NCBI GenBank assembly: GCA_023653785.1
Contig: JAMKCH010041323.1
Coordinates: 1-64,000, forward strand
DNA from: Ophioderma brevispina
Lineage: Eukaryota; Echinodermata; Ophiuroidea; Amphilepidida; Ophiodermatidae
DNA length: 64,000 nucleotides
Direction of reading: 5' to 3'
In this document: piece after piece, positions 44,684 through 58,820 of the stretch
Position numbering within the stretch: the first letter of the stretch is position 1
Layout: every line of letters begins with the position of its first letter
Position numbers and translations under genes: made by a program
The notes under the pieces: model-generated
Databases searched by the model: none
Told to the model about the DNA's origin: nothing
What the model saw: the letters and a program-made list of their open reading frames with translations, nothing else

Positions 44684-47600
44684 GACGATATATTTGTCAA
44701 CATTATTTTTAGGCAATCTTGGTATATTTGCAATGGTAAAGTGTGTACACTGAAAAACATAGAGTCTCACCATAAGGATGGCACATTAGATAACTAATTG
44801 TTGTTTTGACATTTTATTTAAAAGTTAAGGCAAAGTTTGTAAAAAACTCCCAACATTTTTTTTTTGCCCATTTCTTGTCTTTCATGTGATACCATATAAT
44901 TTGAAAGTGGTCAAACTTTGAATTAAAATGCTTCCTTATAAAGAAAGATGACACGATTTAATTATATGGAATTGATATCGGGTTAATGACTACCACCCCA
45001 GTATCCCACTATAAGTTTCACCCCAATATTCAGCAGTCCGTTCTGATATGAGCGCTAAAAACGTATTTTGAGCAGGCCTCATAAATTCTGTGTAAAATTA
45101 ATATCGGTCTCTCAACCAATAGTTAATATTGGACCACTTTTTCGTTCATAACATCAAAACCAAACACTTTTAGCTCTAAAATTTCACGAGATAAATGAAA
45201 AAATAGTAGCTTTCTTTATAAATAAAAATGTTGACCATTAATCTGGTGTTGGGGGGACGAGGCTATTAGCGATCAGACCATGGACATTTAAATAGCTGGT
45301 GTCTTGAAGTGTCCAAATGAAATGGGATAAAAACAAATACTGTGTGTAGCCTATATCTTCGGATTATATACATAATACAATAAGAGAGTGATAGCATTTT
45401 AATAATTTGTGGATTGATAATATTACAACTACCACTTCTACTACTACTCCTTCATATTAATAACACGGAAATCAAATATTGTTTTGCTGATTTTTGTAAT
45501 GTTTGTTATCTCCCTGAAAAGAAAAATGAAATCGCAATCTTTAAAGCGATGGTCAAATAAAGATTTAAATAATTACCATTGTATATGTTGATTGTAAGCT
45601 GTTCTAGTGCTTGATTAAAATATAATGACTGCGTTCATATTCAACCTAAGCTCACGTTCATTTGGTTAAATATCTTGTCAACAAATTTTGCCTCCTTCTT
45701 TCTGATTCTGTGTGCGAAGATATTTTTAATTGCTCCCATTATAGGAATGCGTAAGATTAGTGTAGTAAGTCTTACAAAAGATTTTATTCGATATTTTGCA
45801 GATATCTCCCGGATGTCCCACAACCAGCCTCTAGTGGTGCTGTTCAGTGTAGGTTTGTATGTATCCTTTTTGGTTATTCAGTCTATAACATTGATTATCA
45901 ATTATTGATTGCATGGGTTGGGATTGAACCAGGATGGGATTTGATACCAGTGCTAACGGCACCAAAACGACAAATGAAACGTGTCTTAGGATGTGAAATG
46001 TAATACTATCGTGTCAGGTTTGACGATATTTGATTGGTGCAAAGTGTTACAAAGTGTTTTATCCATATACTTCAACAAAGATGCTACTAAAATTACCTTT
46101 ACGACTTTACTTCTATCACCATTACTACAGGGTGAGAAAAAATGTAACCCAATTCAACAACTTTAGAAAATTTGTAGGAAAAAAAAAATAAACATTGTCT
46201 TAAAACAAGGTTTCTTAGCATAGTGAAAATATGTCACACGGTCACACACAGGTATGGAAAATCACGATTGCCGCGTAGCGATTTGTGATTGGCCATTATT
46301 ATAATTATCACTACATTATTATTATTATTTTGAAGTTGTCGGAAAAAGTACTATCTGGCTTTAAAGAGGTCGAAAAGGGTATGTCGAAAATGAAACAAGC
46401 ATAGCACGTATCTTTTTTGTTTCATCAAATGCTTAGGCGATAATGGATTACCTCCAAACCGTGCACAGTTTGCGTCCAAGGGTGATTATGAATGTTCAAC
46501 ACCACCTTTGTGAATTTGAAAGCTCGCTCAAGCTCACAGAAGAGTTTGGATATGCAAATTCGTAGACAAAAAAAAATTTAGTACCATTTTCATATTCGAC
46601 TAAATGTAAGATTAGTATAATTTGATGAAAAAATAATGTTGCCTCTTGAAGTGTAGGTTGTTTCTTAAATGAATATGTTATTACGGTTTTCATTACACTC
46701 CTCAATAAATGATTGCGTTTTCCCGATTTGTTGAGTTGTTATGCCCTTTCCCTACCTCTGGATCCCAAACTGATGGCTAGTGATTAGAAATGATTACTTG
46801 GTTGCAGTGTTCGTGATTATATTACTTTCTTTGATGAAGTTATGACGACTACATCTCTTGTTGAGTTTAAGTTTGTCTGAAAAAAAAAAGAAGCTTATGA
46901 ATGTGTATTATATAAGTTAGACGTTTGAAGGTAGATTACAGGAGGTTCGCGAAATATATCCTTCAAGGTGGACATAGAGTGGAGGACATGGAAGTACTTT
47001 CAGATAATACAATGAAGATGGACAAATATGGGAATGGTGACGACAAGGGCACCCTAGGTGGTGTTTTCTCCTTGTATTGTAGAAGACTCTCCCGTTGGTG
47101 ACTGTTAGCACATTAAATCTGTTTTTCAAGGAACTGTTAGTTGTAACCACTGGAAGAAAGGTTGGATTTCAAAGAATGCATATGGTGATCTTTCTGCGCT
47201 TCACTGAAACATGTACGTTTCAACCGCAGCGCCTGCAGCTGACTGTACGCAACATCTTCAAAGTTATGCGGTGGTTGGAAAGAATAAGAAAATCAGTGGG
47301 TTTTGAGTAGAACTGAGTGGAATGACCGGCAGAATCTAAGGTGACAACTAGAAATAAATAAACCTGTATGGAAGATGATTCAAACGTAAATCTGGTGCGG
47401 TTAAATAATATGGTTATCTAATTAGATGAAATTGGTTTCGTTTTTGGACCAGTTGAAGAAGAGGCCGTCTATAAATCACATCGAAGATTATAGGAAAATG
47501 AGTGGATCAAAGCCCGTTCCCTTGGCAGTTCGTGTAACCATCTGTATAGTGAGGTTACTCTCCCCCCAGTTTTTGTTTGTTTGGTATTATGTTTTTTTTT

Positions 47601-49133
47601 AATTATCATTTGTTTTTACACTACGCCCTTTTTTGGTGTCAAAAGATTAACGAATTGTCATTTGTCATTTAATGATTTGCTCTCCTTTTCAGGCTGAAAC
47701 AACCACCGGCAAGGTATAGGTAGGGAAAAGGATGATCTTGAAGTGATGTATAGTGGTGGCAGCCACATCCACTTTTGGTCGAGTATGACGTCCGAACGAA
47801 TCAGATACTTGATATGATATCAATGGAGAGCTATGGGCCTCTTCTTTCCATTGATGCCAGCAATAATACTATTATAGCTTGTCTAGTATGACGTCAGAAT
47901 GAAGTTATAAAGTTTGCAAGGCACCGACATTTTTGTTAACTTTCCATATATCCATATTATATAATAGGCGAAAATTAAAATTTTCACCAAAAGAAAGTTA
48001 GGAATATAAGCCCTATGCGGTATTTGGTTTTACATGGTAGCAAATGACTACATGAAAGAGTTATAGTACCATACTAATGTTCGCAAGTCAGAGTCAAAGA
48101 TTATTCTACTAATGAAGCGATTCAATGTTGTTTCTTATTTTTGGGAGGGTGTAGATGAAGGTCAAACATATGGTTATTTAGGGTAAGACTTATTTTCATG
48201 AGCCGCAAGGTTGGTAGGTGCATTTGGATGAATATAAAAGCGCTAATTTACAAGCGTGGAAACCATCCAGAGGATGATTTAAGTTAGACCCAAAGCTGGA
48301 CCCAAAATGCAATTTGAATCACCAAATTACGTCATAAAAGTACCACATACTTCCTCACACTCCTACTCTATGTACAAAGAAAAGTGTTTTCTAAATCAAT
48401 ATCGAGACCTTGTGATTGGCATCTTTGCTATGTATTTTTGCTGAAATTACTAAATGCCCTACCTTTTCTATTTCGTAAAATGTCTACTCTCTTTAACACC
48501 CCTTCAAATTGAATACCGGTTATTTTAATTGCGTATACTGGAGGTATTCATTTGGTGGTTACTTTTTTGTACGATTTAAGTGGGCCTGTTAATTAGTGTG
48601 AGAATCGTCACCTGTTTACAATGCTTTGTTCAACGGGAAGTGAATAACACGTAACACAACATTCGACAAGTGGACATAATCAATACCAGCTATTGCGTCA
48701 ACCAAACTTACAATTACTTTCTGGGGACATTGTGGAAGCTTTCAGAACAACTACGATGTTTATTTCCATCAAATCACGCACAGTATACTTTGCATCACAG
48801 TATGACTGAAAGGAAGTCTGCATAGGCATTGTTAAAGATACAAAAATCTAACAGCAATTACCGCCAGGCATTGCAATGAAATTTAATGGAACCTAAAACC
48901 TACGATGTAATTATTTGTTAGTTGATATGATCCAAGTTTTATGACGACGTCATACCCAAAGTGTTTCAATGACGTCATATCATTAGTTTGCCTCTTGTTA
49001 ATTCAAGAAGTTCTGAGCCTGAGTCTGTTATGTCTCTTCTTCCATTTAGTTCTTTTCTAATAATAAATGGCATTCCCATGGTTTTATTGCACTGCTAGTT
49101 GCATGTGTCCTTCTGTCTTTTCATGCTTTTTTT
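44684..49133. other. No recognisable feature
   Basis: AT-rich, about 4.4 kb. Short frames only. A short (TTA)n run is at 46315-46332. Two copies of a TGACGTC-containing word lie at 47786 and 47889. Nothing coding is recognised. Confidence 0.35.
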
Positions 49134-49176
49134 TGGTCTGTCTGTCTGTCTGTCTGTCTGTCTGCCTATCTGTCTA
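49134..49176. repeat. (TCTG)n microsatellite
   Basis: About seven TCTG/TGTC tetramers, the later ones imperfect. Confidence 0.9.
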
Positions 49177-51385
49177 CTCGCATTTGCGCAATTCAATTTT
49201 TACCCCTAAGCTTTGTTAAATATGTATTGGCCCAATATGCAATAGAGGCACAAAACACTTCTTATACTAAATAAATTTATTAACAATCAAACAGGCAACC
49301 AAACCCATGTTCGCTCGCTGTGTCTTGCAAAAACAACCACCAAGACCCCGTCTCGACAAACGTTTTTAAAGAAAATAAAGTCATTTCGCGCCAACATCGC
49401 ACTGCTCTACATGTAATAGCTTCTTGATGCTGTAATCGTAGTAATACCATCAGCCTGGCCTCAATAACGAGCTTTAGTACCAAATAATTGAGTCAGTTTT
49501 GTGATCAAACTGAACATCGTATCTTATTATATCAACAGGCTTGTTAAGCTAGCTAGCACCTGTAGAGCAAAGGAGTACTTAGATGACATTTTACTCAACA
49601 CGCTCTGGTGGTTTTACACAATTTTGTGCACAACCGTATTGTACCGCCATGGAAACCCAGGTGACCTTAATTGCTACGAAAATGCTAAATTAGTATTCCC
49701 AGGGAATTTGCTTTTGTATTTTCAAGTCATCTTTGTTGCATAATTTTAACATTTTGTTAAGACACTCCTTTTTACTGAAAGACGTTTAAGGTGCAAAGTT
49801 GAATCATCACTCTCCCTTATACATTTTGCGTTTTCATGGTAAAATAATTGCAAATTGTGATGGTCTTATTCCTGACAAGTCGTATGTGGACAATCATATC
49901 ATTGGTATTGCTGTCATTGGTCATTGCATTTTATGCTATAGATATTGACGTATGTTGTTATATGGCTTTCTGAAGCTGTATCCAATTCTCATAGAGTGAG
50001 AGTGCTCCACTGAAAGTGCGGAAGTAACCTATTCATGAAAAGTGTTTCGTTCTTTTTTGATGATAAATATGAGCCATTTCAAATAAGGACCCTCAATTAT
50101 GCTTGGTGACACATTTCAGGTTACAGAGATTGAATGGAGATAACCCGGAGCAAAGAAGGGTTATTGAATATTGAACCACGCTACAGTGACTGTCCTTTTT
50201 GGTTAAATTGCAACATCATAATACAGTATTTTGTCACCAAGCACTGGAGTTGTAATTTCTATGCAGCTTATACCCGATCACGGCAAATCTAGTAATTTGT
50301 TTCCTGCAATGGGCGTCCCCGAGCTCCATTTTCTTACTGCCTTGCGCGCCACTCAAAGTGTTGACAATTGTTTTCTATGTCTGCTACGAGTGTAAATAAT
50401 GCCCTTTCACGTTCGTCTCATAATTTGATTTCAGTAAATGGTAGAATTTGGACATCTAATTTGAAGTAAGGGCCTGATAATTCCAAATGTCGTAGGCAAA
50501 TACACATCTATTCTTGAGACTTATGTGATTGATTATGTCTTTTAGGGGATCCAAAATTAAAATACATAATGGAATAACTTTATGTTCTAGAGTCTCGCGC
50601 GATTGGTATGCCTTGGACACACTACTTATTTTATACAGTATTTTCTATGGACCTCTGACAAATCAAGGACAAAACAAAGGCCATGAGTCAAGGGTCAAGT
50701 AAAACTAGTAATTCACAAACTTAGTACCATAATCGTATCATAATATCGTACGTAATTAAAAAAATACTTTGGAGACTATAGAGTAATATGAAAGTACTGT
50801 GACGCCTAAGAGTCGAGTGAAATGTAAGAAGACTATAAGACACGTAATGCCAATACCGTGTTCGATTGTTTCTGTCCAGTTAAGTGAAGCAATTACCACT
50901 TTGCAATAGTTTTTTCTGTGAACCACGTGCTTTCACTTTCGTTTCAAGATTAGAAACATGCCTTTTATGGAAGTGTATCTGTCTGTATAAAAGCATTTGA
51001 TAATTGTGCCATAAATCATTTTAATATTCAAACTTTACCAACGCTAAGATTTACCGAGAATAAGATATCCCTAATGAAGTACTTAAATATCAGAGAAAGC
51101 ATTTCGATGTACACTTAACAGTAATCAATATGAAAGATCAGAATTTCCTTTCTAAATATAACGAAGTGTAAATGAACTTCCATCAAAATAATTTTTTCTG
51201 AGAAAAACAATCTAGAAAATGCATCATTAATTTAGTGTAATCTTCTTTAACTTAGCGTTTGAATTTAAATATATACAGTAATTAAATAATTAAAAGAAAT
51301 AATAGGTCTTTGCCATGTTCTTGACATTTTAAAAGAGGATAATGACTAAACTACTTAATATACATACATAAACACACTGATATAC
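49177..51385. other. No recognisable feature
   Basis: AT-rich, with short frames without motifs. Confidence 0.35.
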
Positions 51386-51398
51386 TGATATATATATA

Positions 51399-51491
<93 letters not shown>
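51386..51491. repeat. (TA)n microsatellite
   Basis: About 105 bp of alternating TA, interrupted three times by ATTATA. Self-complementary; length in the assembly may be unreliable. Confidence 0.9.
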
Positions 51492-53757
51492 GGTAAATTA
51501 ATATATTAATATGAATAATATAAATTAATATATCAATACAAAATCAATAAATCACATAGTATTATAAGTAGAAACTGCTGCATACATAGTTTTCGATAAA
51601 CACATAAAAAGGAATAAATAAACCTGGGAAACAAACATTTGCTTAGTTAATATGCAGGAAAACATAAATGGTCCGTAATTTGTTTCTCACCTTTGCTCTC
51701 TCTCCCTCTCGCCCCCTCAGCTTTTTCTGTTTTGCTATGTCCACAGTCAGACGCCGCAATCCCAAAGGACCCAACACTTAGGTTAAACAGGTGTTATATC
51801 CAAGTTTGGATATCTTCCGTTTAAGTATCAAATTGCCGTTCTTTTCTATTCTTTCAGCAGTATACAAATGTCCACTATAAAAATCCTTTATGTTTATACT
51901 TTTGCTATTAAATTCCCGACGATTGTTTTTAACCATATAAAACAGGATAGTGGTTGATTACCAAAAAGAATAGAACAAGGTGATGGTATGCGTTCAATGA
52001 ATAGTGTTGTGCTTCAAAACGGCTACTCATATCAAAGGCAACTACCACAACCTACGCAAGCTAACTTTGGCGAGACCATTCCATTTCATATCAGGTGTGC
52101 GTATATGGCTATGGCTATTTTTACATCAATGGAATCTAGTTAAAAGGCTATAGTAATTTAAGTACTACATCCTTGTAAGAAACATAAAATTATTGATACA
52201 AGAACAACTTTCATAAACGTTTTTTTTCTTTACAGCGTTAATTGAATAATAATTACTCATTTATAATATAGTGTTTTTAATTATTAAGCAATAAACAATA
52301 CACATAATTGAAACACATTTTAGATATTTACCCAAATGATAGGAATTTTTAACCTTCTAGTTAGTAGTCTTTACTGATCAAAGTCCGACATTGGGCAACC
52401 ATCATATTTTAAAACAGTTTTGATTTATGGATTGTGATTGTTTGTCCGCGTATTTCCAAAGGATTATGTTTCAATTAGCTTTTATTTGAATAACCTCATT
52501 TCTATTTTTAAACTAAACAATTGAGTCGCAAATGTCCTCGCATACGTTAACCGTTGAAGTTTCGTTTTGGGAGTATACTCTGTTATTCGCCCATAGTACT
52601 TCTAGAATCAAAAATCTCTTAGCCAGTCTCACAGTCTCATAATAATTTGTGATGTTTTTGGTTTAGTTTTGATTTTTTTGGTCTGTTAGTCTATTTTTTT
52701 GGTTATTGTTGTTTGATTTTTTAGTTCAATGTGTAGTGCATCCCAGAATATATAACCGCCATATGCCGTATAACCTTAGTGAAGTACGGGTAAACAAAGA
52801 CAAAAACTGCGACAACAAAAGATAAACACAATAGCTACGACAAGACACGACAGGTTTAATTGGTAATTTATCTAGAACAAACATTTGCTTGATTATTTTA
52901 AGGTTGACAGTATTTGTGTCCATCAAATTTGGTTCGACCACGAGCGTTTATTTTTGGTGCTAATTTGCCATGACTTTGACAGTAGAATCACACTGACAAA
53001 GCAATTGACTTCGAGCCCAAGGCTTTCTGCAATATACATTGGTTGTGCCATTCTGATTTACCCGCTAGCTGTGACGTCATTGATTTTGGTGTAAATGGGA
53101 CTACACTTTTTGTCTCATGTTTTGCTGGTGTCTGGAAGCCATCAAAATGGTGCGATTAGGTAAATGTAGTTTGTATTTCCTAATTCAAAATATATTCTTA
53201 TTTCGTCTAAGTTCGCCCCATAGGAGTTATGCAGTGACGTGTTCAGTACTATATAAAATAAATCTCTTGAGGGCTGTATTTTGTATGTCTGATATTGATG
53301 TTATTTCATTCCGATTCATTACTTTCTCAAGGTGCAAAACAACATAATTTTACTATAAATGATGATTCCATAAACATTAACAGCAGTTACTTGTGTCAAC
53401 TATTAATTCATGAAATGGAAAGTGGGTAAGTTGGAATGAAAAAGTATTTTCTCAGTAATTTCGATGTGTTTTAAAATCAACCGTTAATTTCGGAGCGCAT
53501 TCAAGACAGGTACCGCACAAGGTAAGATGACCATCCTCTATGCCTTAAGCAGTGTACGGGTTGTGAAGGTTGTGATGATTCTTAAGGCTGTAAAGTGGCA
53601 TGCTCAAGAAAGTGAGTTCTCCCTCCTACCCGTGAGCGTCAATATGTCTTCAAGAGGAGGCCATCATCACACAGTAAATACTATCGGGCATCTGTGAAGT
53701 GCAATGGGAATTTAACACTTGGCTACAACGTAATTCAACCTTGATGGAGACGTTCAA
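51492..53757. other. No recognisable feature
   Basis: AT-rich; frames at 52726-53347 are short and lack motifs. A promoter or exon is not supported. Confidence 0.35.
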
Positions 53758-54340
53758 AATCGCGACACATCCTACACTTTAAAGAAGACAAATCCTGGTT
53801 TAGAACACCTAATACTTCCTCCACCTAATTAACAATACAATCAATTACTACCAAGGCATGGTTAGAGAAAGTGCACGATGTTTCTATTGATACTGCTGAG
53901 ATGTTGGTAATAGGAGAAAGTTCATATTTTTCTCGTTACCTCTGTGAAAGTTAAGACCCATGCAGGAAAAGTTTCCTTTTGATGTTGTGAACAAAAACGT
54001 CTCCAAAATGTGTTCGAACACATTCATTAATTAACACACACCGTCCAATGGGCCAATTTAGTCCGCATTTTTGCTTATACTATCCAAACGGCTGGACCCT
54101 TTTAATTAAATCAAAATTTGTAATCAGATGTTTTGGTGATATGCTTCCATGCCACTCTGGGCCGACCAGGTAACCTTGTCAATCAACTAATATTCCTTTA
54201 TTGACCGTGCGAATCGTGGTCCAGCCGACACTTCGGATTTTTTTCATGTCTAAGTCGCGACACATCCTGCACTCTGATGTAAAGAAGACAAATCCTGGTT
54301 TAGAACACCTAATATTTCATCCACCTATCTAACTCTAACT
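53758..54340. repeat. 85-bp direct duplication separated by about 415 bp
   Basis: CGCGACACATCCTACACT at 53762 and CGCGACACATCCTGCACT at 54257 both continue into GAAGACAAATCCTGGTTTAG and AACACCTAATA then CCACCTA. The second copy runs straight into the retrotransposon tail at 54340, so the first may be a second truncated copy of the same element. Confidence 0.75.
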
Positions 54341-54603
54341 CTTAACCAAGCGTAGATTTGGCGACCGATCATTTAACGTTATTGGTCCTAGGCTGTGGAA
54401 CAAGCTTCCTGTTAATATTAGAGGCACCTTCCACCAGTGTCTTTAAACGGCTCCTGAAAACATATATACTTATTTCCTGATGTTTAAACATTTGTGAACT
54501 TTGTTGGATGTGTTAGTTTTCCTTATTACGTTGTATATTAATTTCGTATTTTAAGTATTTGTTGTAAGGCGCTGTGTTCTCTGTAGAGCGCCATATAAAT
54601 GCA

Positions 54604-54605
<2 letters not shown>
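54341..54605 (+). pseudogene. 3' end of an L2/CR1-like retrotransposon
   Basis: The frame at about 54345-54425 reads RFGDRSFNVIGPRLWNKLPV, a typical C-terminal end of L2/CR1 reverse-transcriptase proteins. A remnant of FKRLLKTYILIS and a stop (about 54443-54480) follow. The 3' UTR ends with GTAAGGCGCTGTGTT and AGAGCGCCATATAAATGC, the hairpin-like tail seen in L2-type elements, followed directly by (TTA)n. Strongly 5'-truncated. Confidence 0.8.
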
Positions 54606-54640
<35 letters not shown>

Positions 54641-54655
54641 GTTATTATTATTATT
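54606..54655. repeat. (TTA)n 3' tail of the L2-like element
   Basis: About 50 bp of ATT triplets directly after the element's 3' UTR; in this retrotransposon group short tandem repeats form the 3' terminus. Confidence 0.85.
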
Positions 54656-56380
54656 AACTCCAAAATATAATAATAAATTGAAATTCCGTACTTGAATTGG
54701 AAATCGAACCCACGCCCCTTTTTGAAAAATTCGCATGATGATCTGCTCACCCACTATTACCTTTAATCCTACTTGTCCAAATGCAAATCTTATCAAATGT
54801 GTTGAACCGTGTACCTAGTAGATAGAAGGACCAACAACACACAAGTTTCAAAGACCCTATCACGTTGCCGCCTTTGTTATTAAATCCCACCATGATCCCA
54901 TTTACCGGCTTAAAGGTAATGCGATAATCACACTCTCAGCAGGAGGGCTGACTGGCAATCGCTCTTCTTGAATGATATAAGTTGTAATATTGGAAAGAGG
55001 AAATTGAAAGATCAGGGAGAATTTCGTTCTGAAATTAATGGAAAACGTCCCAATAGCATGCCATTTCATCATTTAAAATATTGCTTATTAACTCTTGTTT
55101 CTACATGAGCAATTTTTTGTAACAACACACCGGAAGAGGGTACCACCCCCTTGAATTTTCTTTATTGAACATCCAATTCTTATAAATTTGGTACCTACAG
55201 TATAGCTTAGAGTTTATTCTTTCCATTGGTATCAAAATATGTAGAAACCAATTATGACGTCACCCGGGACGTCACTATGACGTCATAGGGTAATAAAGTA
55301 TGACAATACTCAATATACGGAAAGAAACATTGATATTTTGCAAATTTACTGGCTCAAAAATAATATTGTAACACTTAAAAACATTTTCCATCATGTAGAG
55401 ACATTATGACGTCATTATGACATAATGTTAATATGTTGGTAGGGGCCTACTCATTTTTGGTATCAAAGGAAAGAGGAGGACCTGCTATCTATTGCAACTA
55501 AAATCAAATGTCTGTGATATTCCTGTGTCGTACTAGCGTGTTGTTATTTCCCTTCCGAAGGGGAGGGGGATAGCCACACCCTATCCATCACTTTGGGATC
55601 ACCTTTTATCTTTCCTATACCCCGGTAGTTTTTTTTTTGGGGGGGCATGAAACGGAGCATAAAATGTCAATTGGCAATTACATTGCTTTTTAGTAGGGCG
55701 AAATTAATTTAAATTTTATAAATTTAATTAGGTATAAAGTATGACATATCACGCTCATATCTCAGATGAAACTGACATTGGAATCAGTTCGACATGGTGT
55801 CGGCTATCAAACAGCCACAACGGCAAACAACTTCAACATAACCGGAAGTTAAAATATTACAATTTGGTGGGTTTTCGAGGTAGAATTACACGTATGGGCA
55901 CGCCTGGGCACCAGTTCAGAAGTTATACTTTTCTCAAGATGCGGAAGTGATCGGAACATTTTCATATTATTTTCACAAAATTTTTAACAATTAACTGGTC
56001 ACAAAATCACAGAAAATGCAAGCTTATTTTCGACAGACTTGCTCCACAAAGGAATGACGGATTTTGAAGGGGTTTTTGATATTTTCTGAAATAATTTCCC
56101 CTCTATTTGGTGACAACAACTTGCCCAAAAACATGGATATTGAGTGTACTATGCACTTTCCAAAAACCCCTACAGTCCGGGGTCACAACATCCGGTTAAA
56201 ATTTTGTGGACAGCTTTTCCTTAGTAAAGACCGTAGTCACTGCATCGATCGCGGCAAAGAGATATAGATCACAGACGGCCTCGGTGTATTAGACCAGTCA
56301 AAATAGAATAAATGAACCCAAAACTAATTGCAAAAGAATCATTCTCTCCAGCATTGTATCGAAAAAAAAACCTTTAAACA
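54656..56380. other. No clear feature
   Basis: 54694-54765 on the minus strand has a B-box-like word (GGGTTCGATTTCC) and a weak A box, possibly a decayed tRNA-like repeat. Several TGACGTCA-type words occur around 55255-55290. A 69-codon frame at 55741-55950 has no motif. Confidence 0.35.
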
Positions 56381-56976
56381 ACATATTAAAAGTTTACCAA
56401 AATCAAAGGAGTGGAACATATATTTTTAAGGGGGTAAGGTTTATACAGGTTTCAAAACATGAAAAGGAACAAAACGCGTCAAAAAGTATCCCAACGTGTT
56501 CGTCACTTATCCATGATTAAAAAAGGTATAGTTTGCCCTATCTGCAGGTTGTAGTTCAAAAGTTATGTCTAATGGCACAGGAGCCAAAAATATACTGGTT
56601 GCACCATCTATGATATTCGTTGCATAATTGGAACGCAAAATGTAACTGGGGGCTACAGGGTGTAACGTTTAAACAAAGAATCTATTTTACACTTATCAAG
56701 TGGGACAAATTGAACAATTTACAACCAGTCGGACCATTCTATGAATTTTACCCCAGGATGACCTTGTGAACTGTTACGTACTATTGTGCTATTGTACTGA
56801 AACTATAACTCGCCAATAGGGCAAACTATACCTTTTTTAAACCTTAAGAGTAGCCCAATAAATTGGTACATCATTTAAATCAATTCGACCAATTCTAATT
56901 TTTACCCCTGTACAAATATTTCCCCCTTATTTCAACATGTTCCAATAGGTTGATTTTGGTAAACTGTTAATATATT
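56381..56976. mobile_element. Fold-back element with about 300-bp imperfect arms
   Basis: The left AGTTTACCAAAATCAA with TGGAACAT and AAGGGGG pairs with the right CCCCCTT, ATGTTCCA and TTGATTTTGGTAAACT. Further inward AAAAAAGGTATAGTTTGCCC (56519) pairs with GGGCAAACTATACCTTTTTT (56817). The middle segments of the arms are diverged. No coding content. A related fragment lies at 11290-11450. Confidence 0.8.
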
Positions 56977-58659
56977 ATTTTATATTATTATTATGGTTTC
57001 TGTTGCATTTCGTTTTGGGTCAAATCATAAAATAACTGGACTATATGCACATGTATACCAACCCAGAACCGAGTTTCCAGCTTTTGTCGAGATGAATGGG
57101 TAATTGAATTATATTTGGTTGTTTTCGCGTTGTTGGTCCTTATCTACTAGGTCCATGGTGTATGCACATGTATACACATCGAGTGCCTAGCTTTTGTCGA
57201 GATGAATGGGTAATTGCATTAGGTCCATGGTTGAACCAAATTTAAGATGTAAGATTCCTTTAAACGAAAGTCCAGGTTTCGAAGGTCATAAACATTTAAA
57301 CTGTATTCAACACTAAAACCGCGAACAAATTTTGCTCGGAAAGCGGGCAATATGTCACTTAGCTTAGTTATTTTAACTACAGGTAAGGGTAGTTTTATTT
57401 TACACAAATACCCCTTGATCAAGTATGTCTACCGCCCTTTTCTGTGTAAAACACCCATTAAAAAAAACCAATGTCCATCGAGATTGGAGTTCGCAATGGT
57501 ATCCCAGCTCAAATTATGACGCTGGATCCAGCTTAAAGTTAGACCTTAAAAATTAGTTATATATTCCCCAAAAGTGTAACTCTATTAGAGCTTGGGTATT
57601 ACTTTAAGCCTTTTGTAATCACACAATCTTCATTCGCCCCAGTGAAATATTTGAAAATGATCAATCTGGTAAATTTTATTTAAGAATATAAATCCACATA
57701 AGAAATTCGTCATTGGTAAATAACCAACCATTAAAAAGGAACAAATGTTACCCTATTCTAGAGTTACAGTAAACAGTTCTATTATGCAATAGTCTTAACT
57801 TTTTTTTTCAAATTTCCCGGTTCTGTGTGGTGGTGGGTTACGTTTTAAACATTAAATTTAAAATGTATGTTTTGCAGAATCTTTCACATACAATGTCTTA
57901 AATACTTTACACTTCACAATTATCATAATAACCAAAACTTCACCGATACATTCACTTTAATTTATTCTAAAGGCAGAGGGTGGGCGAGGAAGGGAGAAAG
58001 AGGACATGAAAACAAGAACCTCACGACAAAAAAATAGAACGAGAGAAAAGAGACAGAGGCTTTAGACGAAGAGGCGCAGTAACAGCAATAATTCTCACAT
58101 TACTCTCAACAATGAAAGGAACTCATAAATATTTTAGATTTTAATATATTATTTATTACTGCATATGACTTTACTGGAATTTAATACAAAGCGAGTAAAT
58201 TCAATATTAAATAAAACCTTGATAGCCTATGTTTCCTCCTGAAAATGCGTTGGATATTTGAATACAAAAGTCATCGGATGTTCAGTTTCAGTCGATTATA
58301 AGCATGACAAAGCAATATCGCTGCCAAGCATCATGCCATGCATACCAATTCCAAATGATTTGGGGTGTAATGATAAACATATGTAAGCGCCTTGTGCGAG
58401 CGTCTACATATTTTGTGTCATTATAACAGTAGAAAATATGGAGGGTTATGTTATATCCTGTTGGTTTAAAGGCAAGGTGAGTCATAATTTTATGCGTACG
58501 AGCGCTCATACCCACTCCGCTCACACACATACACGCACGCGCGCTCATGCCCACCCACACATGCACACATGATTTTTTTTTGAAATTCTGGTGAATACCT
58601 TTACAAGCACGCCAAAATATAACAAAAGTGTACGCCTTTCTTTTCATCCATGAGTAATC
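56977..58659. other. No clear feature, with one local duplication
   Basis: 57047-57100 and 57164-57216 are direct copies (TGCACATGTATAC, then AGCTTTTGTCGAGATGAATG and GGTAATTG), offset by about 117 bp. The rest is AT-rich and unassigned. Confidence 0.4.
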
Positions 58660-58682
58660 TCATTTTTGTATGTGCGTGTGTG

Positions 58683-58743
<61 letters not shown>

Positions 58744-58820
58744 TGAGTGAGTGAGTGAGTGAGTGAGTGTGTGTTGTGTGTGTGTGTGTGTAGGTGTGTG
58801 TGCGTGCGTGTGTGTGTGGT
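58660..58820. repeat. (GT)n-(GAGT)n-(GT)n compound microsatellite
   Basis: A TG run of about 70 bp, then seven GAGT tetramers at about 58740-58768, then TG again. The long minus-strand Thr/His-rich frame is an artefact. Confidence 0.92.

Noticed and set aside
45915..45975. Possible antisense tRNA (B-box-like GATTGAACC)
   Set aside because: No convincing A box or cloverleaf.
54694..54765. Possible minus-strand tRNA gene
   Set aside because: B box is good but the A box and stems are not; at best a decayed tRNA-like repeat.
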